Shown: piece after piece, positions 1-5,528 of the stretch | Numbering within the stretch: position 1 is the stretch's first letter | Layout: each line of letters opens with the position of its first letter | From: Anaerolineae bacterium | Lineage (GTDB): Bacteria; Chloroflexota; Anaerolineae; UBA4142 | Direction: 5' to 3' | Length of the DNA stretch: 10,150 bases | NCBI GenBank assembly: GCA_027457205.1 | Contig: DAIDTM010000083.1 | Span: 1 to 10,150, forward strand | Position numbers and translations under genes: made by a program | Notes under the pieces: generated by a model | What the model was told of the DNA's origin: nothing | Seen by the model: the letters and a program-made list of their open reading frames with translations, nothing else | Database searches by the model: none

Positions 1-1051
1 GCTGATGCGGCGCACGATTCTGATTGCCAACACGTCGAACATGCCGGTCGCCGCGCGCGAAGCGTCGATCTACACCGGCATCACGCTCGCCGAGTATTAT
101 CGTGATATGGGCTACGACGTCGCAATGATGGCGGACTCGACGTCGCGCTGGGGCGAAGCGCTGCGCGAAGTGTCGGGACGCCTGGAAGAAATGCCGGGCG
201 AGGAAGGTTATCCCGCCTACCTCGCGACGCGCCTCGCCGAATTCTACGAACGCGCGGGACGCGTCGTAGCGCTGGGCAAAGATGAGCGTGTCGGTTCGGT
301 GACGGTCGTCGGCGCCGTGTCGCCGCCCGGCGGCGATTTCTCCGAGCCGATGACGCAAAATAGTTTGCGTGTCGCCGGTGCATTCTGGGGACTGGACACC
401 GGGCTGGCGCGGCGTCGACATTTCCCGGCGATCAACTGGATCACGAGTTACTCGCTGTACGACTTGCGAAAGTGGTTCGTCGAAAACGTTGCGACGGATT
501 GGGAGGCGCAAACGGGTGAGGCAATGGCGCTGCTACAAGAGGAAGCCAAGCTGATGGAGATCGTGCAACTCGTCGGCGCTGATGCGCTGCCGGAAGACCA
601 GAAAGCGCTACTCCAGGTCGCGCGCATGCTGCGTGAAGATTACTTGCAACAATTCGCGTTCCACGAGATTGACGGCTTTTGTCCACCCAAGAAACAGTAC
701 TGGATGCTGCGCGCGATTCTGACTTTTCACGACGAACTAATACGTGCGCTGAAACGGAGCGTGTCACTCGAACGCGTAATCAAGGCGAGCGCATCCATCT
801 CGCAGCCGATTGATACGGGCGGTGTTCCCAGCAAGATGCAGGAAAGTCCCGCGGGCGGACTAGAGAAAGCTGTTGAACCGGGCAGCGTGCCGCAACACCC
901 AGGCGACCACGGAACAGCGCTCGAGCGCGCGATGCGGCTGCCGGTCGTCGCCGAAATCTCGCGGATGAAGGAATGGGAGCACGACAAGGCAGAAGCGCGC
1001 GGACGCGCGCTGATCGAGGAGACCGAGCGCGAGCTGAGCGCTTTGCGCTAG
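1..1051 (+). CDS. ntpA: V/A-type ATPase catalytic subunit A, C-terminal part (5' truncated by window edge)
   Basis: Catalytic subunit of the rotary V/A-type ATPase/synthase; with subunit B it forms the A3B3 head that couples ATP turnover to ion transport. The reading frame is open from the first base, so the gene begins upstream; the nucleotide-binding P-loop and the catalytic GER region lie outside. Seen here is the hallmark SNMPVAAREASIYTGITLAE, then MADSTSRWGEALRE, EEMPGEEGYPAYLATRLAEF and SPPGGDFSEPMTQNSLR, followed by the helical C-terminal domain (from about INWITSYSLYDL). About 349 residues are visible, so roughly 300 N-terminal residues are missing. The helix SLERVIKA is followed by about 43 Gly/Pro/Ser-rich residues (nt 785-913) before the expected ALERAMRLPVVAEISRMKEW end, an apparent insertion. 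TAG stop at 1049-1051. Subunit B follows 72 nt downstream. Family assignment is certain; the symbol follows Enterococcus usage (atpA is also used). Confidence 0.97.
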   Translation, partial: LMRRTILIANTSNMPVAAREASIYTGITLAEYYRDMGYDVAMMADSTSRWGEALREVSGRLEEMPGEEGYPAYLATRLAEFYERAGRVVALGKDERVGSVTVVGAVSPPGGDFSEPMTQNSLRVAGAFWGLDTGLARRRHFPAINWITSYSLYDLRKWFVENVATDWEAQTGEAMALLQEEAKLMEIVQLVGADALPEDQKALLQVARMLREDYLQQFAFHEIDGFCPPKKQYWMLRAILTFHDELIRALKRSVSLERVIKASASISQPIDTGGVPSKMQESPAGGLEKAVEPGSVPQHPGDHGTALERAMRLPVVAEISRMKEWEHDKAEARGRALIEETERELSALR

Positions 1052-1111
1052 TGGACGGTGGGTAGTGGTCAGATAAACTATTCACTATCCACTATCCACT
1101 GACCACTTGGC
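1051..1111. repeat. 7-nt tandem repeat with inverted arms between ntpA and ntpB
   Basis: The gap between subunits A and B is a period-7 array. The left arm reads GTGGACG, GTGGGTA, GTGGTCA (1051-1071). The right arm reads ACTATTC, ACTATCC, ACTATCC, ACTGACC, ACTTGGC (1077-1111). The arms are reverse complements in style, and AGTGGTCAG (1064-1072) pairs perfectly with CTGACCACT (1099-1107), giving a 9-bp stem with a 26-nt loop. The array ends 3 nt before the likely ribosome binding site of ntpB (GGACGGG, 1115-1121). There is no T-tract, so it does not look like an intrinsic terminator. A role in mRNA processing or in setting ntpB translation is possible but only inferred. Confidence 0.85.
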
Positions 1112-1123
1112 ATTGGACGGGCT

Positions 1124-2551
1124 ATGATTCAACCACCGGCATTATTCACCAAGCAGTACCGCACCCTGTCGTACGTTTCGGGTCCATTGATTTTCGTCGA
1201 GCTCGTACAGGGCGTGGGATACGGCGAGATTGTCGAGATCACGAGCACGGGCAGCGTGACGCGCGCTGGGCAAGTCCTCGAAGTGAGTGGTGATCGCGCG
1301 GTCGTGCAGGTGTTCACGGGCACACGCGGGCTTGATGTGGACACAACGCGCGTGCGCTTCACCGGCGAGGTTGCGCGGCTCGGCGTATCGACCGAGATGC
1401 TGGGGCGTACCCTCAACGGCGCGGGCGAGCCGTTGGACGGTGGTCCAGCCATCGTACCCGAAACGTTTCTCGACATCAACGGCGAGCCGATCAATCCGTA
1501 CGCGCGCGATCATCCATCCGAGTTCATCCAGACCGGCTTTTCAGCCATCGACGGATTGAACACACTCGTACGAGGGCAAAAGCTGCCGATTTTTTCGGGC
1601 TATGGCTTGCCGGCGAATGAGATTGCCGCGCAGATTGCCGCGCAAGCCAAAGTGCTCGGCACCGGCGAGCGGTTCGCCGTCGTGTTCGCCGCGCTCGGCA
1701 TCACGCACCGCGAAGCGTCATTCTTCATTCGCCGGTTCGAAGCGAGCGGCGCGCTGGATCGCACCGTACTGTTTCTGAACCTTGCCGATGATCCGACGGT
1801 GGAGCGATTGCTCACGCCGCGGGCTGCGCTGACGACGGCAGAGTACTTGGCGTTTCAGCGCGATATGCACGTTCTCGTCATCGTCACCGACATGACCAAC
1901 TATTGCGAGGCGCTGCGTGAGGTCGCGACGGCGCGCGAAGAAGTGCCGGGTCGGCGCGGCTATCCCGGTTATATGTACACCGACCTTGCGACCATTTACG
2001 AACGCGCCGGGCGCATCAAGGGCAAGCTGGGTTCGATCACGCAGCTCATGATTCTGAACATGCCAGATGACGACATCACGCATCCGATTCCCGACCTGAC
2101 CGGGTATATCACCGAAGGGCAGATCGTTCTCTCGCGCGATCTGCATCGGCGCGGCATCTATCCGCCGATCGACGCGCTGCCGTGTCTCTCGCGCTTGATG
2201 AATGCTGGCATCGGCGCGGGCAAGACGCGCGAAGACCATCGCGGCGTCGCCGATCAATTGTATTCTTTCTACGCCCAAGGACGTGACTTGCGCCGGCTGG
2301 TCGCGATCGTCGGCGAAGCCGCGCTGAGCGAGGAGGATCGCCGCTATCTGGACTTCGCCAACACGTTCGAACAGCAGTACATTGGGCAGGGCAACACAAA
2401 CCGCGACATCGAAGAAACGTTGAGCATTGGATGGAAGCTGCTAGACGAATTCCCCGCGACCGAGTTGAAACGCATCAAGCGCGAACACATTGAGACATAC
2501 CGTTTGACGAAAGACGAAGGTTGGACAACCTCCGTCCTTCGTCACGAGTAA
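1124..2551 (+). CDS. ntpB: V/A-type ATPase regulatory (non-catalytic) subunit B
   Basis: Non-catalytic nucleotide-site subunit of the V/A-ATPase head; it alternates with subunit A and supplies the arginine finger. The 475 residues are near the usual 460-480. Visible are the N-terminal beta-barrel (residues 1-80), the degenerate P-loop region FSGYGLPANEIAAQ (157-170; the family usually has FSGSGLPHNELAAQ), LVIVTDMTNYCEALREV (251-267), VPGRRGYPGYMYTDLATIYE (274-293), and LPCLSRLMNAGIGAGKTRED (352-371). R357 in SRL is the expected arginine finger; the residue three before it is Cys where the family usually has Ser. The ATG at 1124 is preceded by GGACGGG. The C-terminal RLTKDEGWTTSVLRHE looks like extra tail beyond the conserved IKREHIETY and overlaps a hairpin. 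Subunit D starts 4 nt after the stop. Identity certain; tail interpretation tentative. Confidence 0.97.
   Translation: MIQPPALFTKQYRTLSYVSGPLIFVELVQGVGYGEIVEITSTGSVTRAGQVLEVSGDRAVVQVFTGTRGLDVDTTRVRFTGEVARLGVSTEMLGRTLNGAGEPLDGGPAIVPETFLDINGEPINPYARDHPSEFIQTGFSAIDGLNTLVRGQKLPIFSGYGLPANEIAAQIAAQAKVLGTGERFAVVFAALGITHREASFFIRRFEASGALDRTVLFLNLADDPTVERLLTPRAALTTAEYLAFQRDMHVLVIVTDMTNYCEALREVATAREEVPGRRGYPGYMYTDLATIYERAGRIKGKLGSITQLMILNMPDDDITHPIPDLTGYITEGQIVLSRDLHRRGIYPPIDALPCLSRLMNAGIGAGKTREDHRGVADQLYSFYAQGRDLRRLVAIVGEAALSEEDRRYLDFANTFEQQYIGQGNTNRDIEETLSIGWKLLDEFPATELKRIKREHIETYRLTKDEGWTTSVLRHE
2513..2543 (+). other. 8-bp inverted repeat at the ntpB-ntpD junction
   Basis: GACGAAGG (2513-2520) and CCTTCGTC (2536-2543) are perfect reverse complements around a 15-nt loop. 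A competing inner stem, GGTTG (2519-2523) with CAACC (2526-2530), is also possible. The structure lies in the last codons of ntpB and ends 12 nt before the ntpD ATG, where no strong Shine-Dalgarno sequence is present. It could affect re-initiation on ntpD and so the B:D ratio (3:1 in the complex). That role is inference; the inverted repeat itself is directly visible. Confidence 0.6.
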
Positions 2552-2555
2552 GCCA

Positions 2556-3284
2556 ATGGAAAATGTCAGCCCAACCCGAATGGAATTGCTCGCGATCAAA
2601 GGACAAATTGGCCTCGCCGAACAAGGACGTGACCTTCTCAAGGAAAAACGCAACGCGCTGCTCAAAGAGTTCATGAAGATTGCCGACGCGATCATGCGCA
2701 GCAGCGATGAGCTGGAGCAAGCCGCGACGGAAGCGCAGCGTGCGCTTGTGCGCGCCGAAGCGCTGGACGGACCAGAAGCGGTTCGCTCCGCTGCATTCGC
2801 CGCGCAGAGCGAGTTATCACTTTCCGTCGAAGGCGCGTTCGTCATGGGCGTGCCTGTGCCGGTCATCGAACCGAAGAGCGCGGCGCGTGTCGTGATCGAT
2901 CGCGGGTATAGTCTCAGTGGCACTTCCGCGCGCATCGACGCCGTCGCCGACCGCTTTGAAGAGGAGATCGACGTGTTGGTTGAGCTGGCGGCGAGCGAGC
3001 TGCGTCTCAAACGTCTGGCGGAAGAGATTCGCAAGACCAGCCGCCGCGTGAACGCATTAGAGAACAACTTAATTCCGCGCCTGCAGTCCCGCCGGGTGTA
3101 CATCGAGACCATTCTGGAGGAGCGTACGCGTGAAGATATCTTTCGATTGAAGCACGTCAAGCGTACGCTCGTTAAGAAACGTGCGTTGGAGGAGGCGGGT
3201 TGCGGATCGCAAAGCGAGCGGAAACCAACATACTCTTACGGGGCGCCCGTACGGGCAGGTCGCAGGCGTGTACGCTTGCAGTAA
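2556..3284 (+). CDS. ntpD: V/A-type ATPase central-stalk subunit D
   Basis: Rotor-shaft subunit (gamma-like) of the V/A-ATPase, a long antiparallel coiled coil that transmits rotation between head and membrane ring. The start MENVSPTRMELLAIKGQIGL is the family N-terminus (PTRMELL is diagnostic), so the ATG at 2556 is right although it has only a weak ribosome binding site and probably depends on coupling to ntpB, 4 nt upstream. The N-terminal helix spans residues 9-70, a short beta/loop part about 85-125, and the C-terminal helix 125-215 with RRVNALENNLIPRL and REDIFRLKHVK, both typical. The 242 residues slightly exceed the usual 200-225: the last 30 or so, rich in Arg and Gly, lie beyond the conserved helix and coincide with palindromes at 3237-3255. 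It is the last ATPase gene here; the next gene is convergent. Confidence 0.95.
   Translation: MENVSPTRMELLAIKGQIGLAEQGRDLLKEKRNALLKEFMKIADAIMRSSDELEQAATEAQRALVRAEALDGPEAVRSAAFAAQSELSLSVEGAFVMGVPVPVIEPKSAARVVIDRGYSLSGTSARIDAVADRFEEEIDVLVELAASELRLKRLAEEIRKTSRRVNALENNLIPRLQSRRVYIETILEERTREDIFRLKHVKRTLVKKRALEEAGCGSQSERKPTYSYGAPVRAGRRRVRLQ
3237..3255 (+). repeat. Overlapping palindromes in the 3' end of ntpD
   Basis: TACGGG (3237-3242) pairs with CCCGTA (3246-3251) around a GCG loop, and the overlapping CCCGTACGGG (3246-3255) is a perfect 10-bp palindrome, so two hairpins compete. The stems are GC-rich but no T-run follows, so a canonical intrinsic terminator is not supported. The element sits 30-48 nt before the ntpD stop and encodes part of its non-conserved tail. 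The 72 bp after the stop (3285-3356) show no clear terminator either. Confidence 0.5.
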
Positions 3285-3356
3285 TGCGTCGCGCAGCGCC
3301 TGCTGTGGTGTAACGCGGGGATACTACGCCGAGGCAAAATCCTTGGAATCAGTCTA

Positions 3357-3533
3357 TCATGTAGGCGGATTGTGTGACGATTCGTCGACTCCAAAGAAGA
3401 GATCGAACAATCTCGTGTCCTCGGCGGGCCACTCTTCGACGATGATGGCGACATTTGCAATCTGGCTGAGCAATTCCGTGGGCAGCTCGTCGATGGCTTG
3501 GCGCACCGCGCGATCAAATTCACCTCGGTTCAT
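3357..3533 (-). pseudogene. N-terminal fragment of a zincin-like (minimal MMP-like domain) metallopeptidase
   Basis: A 58-codon ORF starting MNRGEFDRAVRQAIDELPTE and continuing to NVAIIVEEWPAED. This matches from memory the N-terminus of the small zincin-like peptidase family (Pfam Zincin_1, about 110-140 residues): an EF start, a helix ending in LP.E, then NVA.VVE..P. The second half, which should carry LLGLYEG-like and HExxH zinc-binding motifs, is missing. The frame ends at TGA (3357-3359) soon after LFDLFFGVDES, and the next 72 bases on this strand have further stops and no HExxH in any frame, after which ntpD begins. It therefore looks truncated and inactive as a protease, perhaps by a rearrangement that also placed the ntpD tail. 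A TATAAT lies 7 nt before the ATG, so the fragment may still be transcribed. Alternative: an unrelated short protein. Family call moderate, truncation good. Confidence 0.55.
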
Positions 3534-3540
3534 CGCCGAC

Positions 3541-3546
3541 ATTATA
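3541..3546 (-). promoter_or_regulatory. Consensus -10 box for a probable leaderless transcript
   Basis: On the minus strand GCTATAATGTCGGCGATG contains a perfect TATAAT ending 7 nt before the ATG of the 58-codon fragment at 3533. With usual spacing, transcription would begin at or next to that ATG, giving a leaderless mRNA; no Shine-Dalgarno sequence is visible. The -35 region (TTCGTT or TCGTTG, 17-18 nt upstream) is weak. It lies in the 80-bp gap after the permease stop. Confidence 0.5.
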
Positions 3547-3613
3547 GCACGAAACGCCGGCGGCAACGAAGACATAATTGCTCGCGCGCCAGTCATTGCG
3601 CGGTTGCGCCTCG

Positions 3614-4813
3614 CTATTCTTGCCCTTCGGCTTGTACCGGTCGAGTAGTTAGGCGCGCCCACCCGGCGGCAACGCCCATCACCGCGATACTTACACCTGC
3701 GCCAACCAACACCAGCGAAAGTTCGCCCTGCCATTTCGAGAACAGCGCCGCCGCGCTGCCCAGCAGCCACGCCGATACCGTCGCCGCGCGCGACGGCGAG
3801 TTTTTCAGCCACGCCACCAACAGCATCACAGCCAGCGCGGGCGCGATGAACGCGCCGAGCACATCGAGAAAGACGAGCAACTCACGATCAAAGCGCAGCG
3901 CGCCGAACACGAAACCGAACACGACAATCAGGAGCGCGCTGCCGCGCTTGCCCAGCGGCAAAAACGTCGGAATGGCGAGACCGCCGGAGTGGAAACCGGA
4001 CATGACCGGCGCGATCACCGAAATGATCAGAAACAGATTGCCCAGCCAGGGCGAGTGACTCTGCGACAAAATATCGGCGATGTTGTAATCGCCCGCGGCG
4101 CGATAGACGAGCGCGCCAATGAATAGGAAGACCACAAGCGGGAGACAAAGCGACAGCCCCGCTTTCACGACTTCGCTATCGCTGTCAAGATCCCAGGAAA
4201 AATCCCCTGAGCGGAGCGCAAAGAACAGCCCGTAATTCACGATGCTGAGGATCGCCCACAACGACGGCGCGATCTCGATACTGCTGGTTCGATCAGGCGC
4301 CCACGCGGTTCCGACCGAATAGAACGTGAAGATGGCGACGACGATAGTCGAAATCGCCGTGAGCCAAACGAGCGAGTTCCAGCGGTCCAAGCCGGCGGAA
4401 TTCACAACGAACAAACCCGCGGCGACCAAAAGCGCGCCTACGGGACCCGGCAAATTGAGCAGCGTCGCCGCGGCAAATCCCGCCAAGCCCACGTAAAAGC
4501 CCACAAAGCCCACCGCGCCGAGCGCGACCACCAGGTTGAAGAAAATCGATCCGATGTTGTTTCCGAACGTGCTCACCGCGCGTTCATTCGAACGCTCGCG
4601 GCGGCGGCGACTCACCGCCGCCTGCGCGACGGTGACTCCACCCAGCACAAGCGCGCCCAGCGGAATGAGAATCAGCAGGGACTTGAGCGGCAGATTCGCG
4701 GCAAGCGCGCCGCCCACCGTAAAAGTCCCTGGTCCCACGCCAATTCCGATCCAGACGCCGGCGCGTTGGTGCCACCGTATGCCCGTCCGATGTACTGGAA
4801 CCGCGTCACTCAA
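3614..4813 (-). CDS. NCS1-like permease (cytosine/purine/allantoin-type), predicted inner-membrane transporter
   Basis: A 399-residue integral membrane protein with about 12 hydrophobic segments, e.g. AGVWIGIGVGPGTFTVGG near the N-terminus, IFFNLVVALGAVGFVGFYVG, VWLTAISTIVVAIFTFYSVG, LCLPLVVFLFIGALVY and FLDVLGAFIAPALAVMLL. The first helix with its glycine-rich break, the NNIGSIFFNL stretch and the overall layout resemble nucleobase:cation symporters of the NCS1 family (CodB-like), which import cytosine, purines, allantoin or hydantoins. I could not match individual substrate residues, so the family call is moderate. The start is TTG (4813-4811), overlapping the TGA of the isochorismatase gene as TTGA, with GGACGG 6 nt upstream; this favours translational coupling. 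No in-frame ATG is near this N-terminus. The pairing with an amidase-like hydrolase suggests import of a nitrogenous substrate for hydrolysis. Alternative: another transporter of the APC superfamily. Confidence 0.65.
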   Translation of the reverse strand: MSDAVPVHRTGIRWHQRAGVWIGIGVGPGTFTVGGALAANLPLKSLLILIPLGALVLGGVTVAQAAVSRRRRERSNERAVSTFGNNIGSIFFNLVVALGAVGFVGFYVGLAGFAAATLLNLPGPVGALLVAAGLFVVNSAGLDRWNSLVWLTAISTIVVAIFTFYSVGTAWAPDRTSSIEIAPSLWAILSIVNYGLFFALRSGDFSWDLDSDSEVVKAGLSLCLPLVVFLFIGALVYRAAGDYNIADILSQSHSPWLGNLFLIISVIAPVMSGFHSGGLAIPTFLPLGKRGSALLIVVFGFVFGALRFDRELLVFLDVLGAFIAPALAVMLLVAWLKNSPSRAATVSAWLLGSAAALFSKWQGELSLVLVGAGVSIAVMGVAAGWARLTTRPVQAEGQE

Positions 4814-5436
4814 AGCGCGCCGTCCAACGCTTTCAATATTTCGTCCGTGTGCATCACCCAGCCGAGCGACGCCGCCATCGATTTGAGCGCCCAGCGATGC
4901 ATCTCTTCGCCGTCCATCGTGTCGACGCCTTCCTCGGCGATGACGACGCGAAAATCGCGATTGGTGCTCTCGAACGCCAGACAGAACACGCAGGTGTTGG
5001 TGTTCACGCCGCAGACGATCACCGTGTCCACGCCTTTGGCGCGCAAGACGAATTCCAAATCGGTGCCGAGGTAAGAGCTGTACCGCTTTTTGGTATCGAC
5101 GCGAATATCACGGTCGTCCCACAGTTCGGGGATGACTTGCGTGCCGGGCTTGCCCTGCAAGTTGTGCTTGAGAATGCCGCGCCGCGCCTTGGTCGGGTCG
5201 TCGTTGATCGCCTTCCAGAACGGATTGGCGGCGATCTCGTCCGAGTTGCGGTACTGCGAGACGACGTGAATCACCGGCACGCCGCGCGCGCGCAAACCGC
5301 GCAAGAACGGCGCGGTGTCGCGGATGACGCGCGCCGCGCGATCCGGCGGCAGCGGCACCGTCGCGACAGATGGATCGAGATGGCCGCGATGCAAATCGAC
5401 ACAGACAGCGGCGGTTGTTTTTGGATCGAGTTTCAT
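4810..5436 (-). CDS. Isochorismatase-family cysteine hydrolase
   Basis: A 208-residue cytosolic hydrolase of the isochorismatase-like superfamily (nicotinamidase, N-carbamoylsarcosine amidase, ureidoacrylate or biuret amidohydrolases). The triad is visible: D14 in AVCVDLHRGHLDP, K116 in VDTKKRYSSYLGTDLEFVL, and C149 in VCGVNTNTCVFCLAFEST. The catalytic Cys suggests an amidase/thiol hydrolase rather than true isochorismatase, where this residue differs. The substrate is not determined; ring-amide or carbamoyl compounds fit the adjoining NCS1-like permease. The start MKLDPKTTAAV (ATG 5436-5434) has AGGTGG 4 nt upstream; an upstream in-frame start (5502) would translate the heptamer repeat and is rejected. 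A second Cys (C152) follows the nucleophile closely. The stop overlaps the permease start. Family certain, function open. Confidence 0.92.
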   Translation of the reverse strand: MKLDPKTTAAVCVDLHRGHLDPSVATVPLPPDRAARVIRDTAPFLRGLRARGVPVIHVVSQYRNSDEIAANPFWKAINDDPTKARRGILKHNLQGKPGTQVIPELWDDRDIRVDTKKRYSSYLGTDLEFVLRAKGVDTVIVCGVNTNTCVFCLAFESTNRDFRVVIAEEGVDTMDGEEMHRWALKSMAASLGWVMHTDEILKALDGAL

Positions 5437-5446
5437 GTATCCACCT

Positions 5447-5528
5447 GTGGAAGTTGGATGTTGGAAGTTAGAGATTGGAGGTTGGAATGAGTGCCTTTCC
5501 AACTTCTAACCTCCAATTTCCAATCTCT
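5447..5528. repeat. Heptamer array with inverted copy between CocE and isochorismatase genes
   Basis: Six period-7 units run from 5447: GTGGAAG, TTGGATG, TTGGAAG, TTAGAGA, TTGGAGG, TTGGAAT (to 5488). After a 7-nt spacer (5489-5495) the reverse-complement style follows in strict 7-nt steps: TTTCCAA, CTTCTAA, CCTCCAA, TTTCCAA, TCTCTAT (5496-5530). The arms can form a long imperfect hairpin. The array fills nearly the whole 90-bp gap; its right end contains the TAG stop of the CocE gene (5527-5529), and its left end touches the AGGTGG ribosome binding site of the isochorismatase gene (5441-5446). Comparable heptanucleotide tandem repeats (STRR) are known from cyanobacteria; relation to these is not shown. 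Confidence 0.9.

Noticed and set aside
1718..3160. Minus-strand frames opposite ntpB and ntpD (186 and 239 codons)
   Set aside because: Opposite strongly conserved ATPase subunits; Arg- or Ser-rich with no motif.
3285..3356. Intrinsic terminator or tRNA in the convergent gap
   Set aside because: No stem followed by a T-run and no tRNA-like T-arm or cloverleaf could be made out.
3181..3648. 155-codon + strand frame across the ntpD end, the convergent gap and the zincin fragment
   Set aside because: Low-complexity Ser/Ala protein that overlaps supported genes in other frames; no domain.
3534..3812. Upstream extension of the zincin fragment to a 151-residue protein
   Set aside because: The extra 93 residues are antisense-like, overlap the end of the permease gene, and the family N-terminus begins at MNRGEF.
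5437..5502. Longer start for the isochorismatase protein
   Set aside because: It would translate the heptamer array; the ATG at 5436 has a good ribosome binding site and gives the normal family N-terminus.
5447..5528. CRISPR array
   Set aside because: Repeat units are only 7 nt with no spacers, and no cas genes are present.
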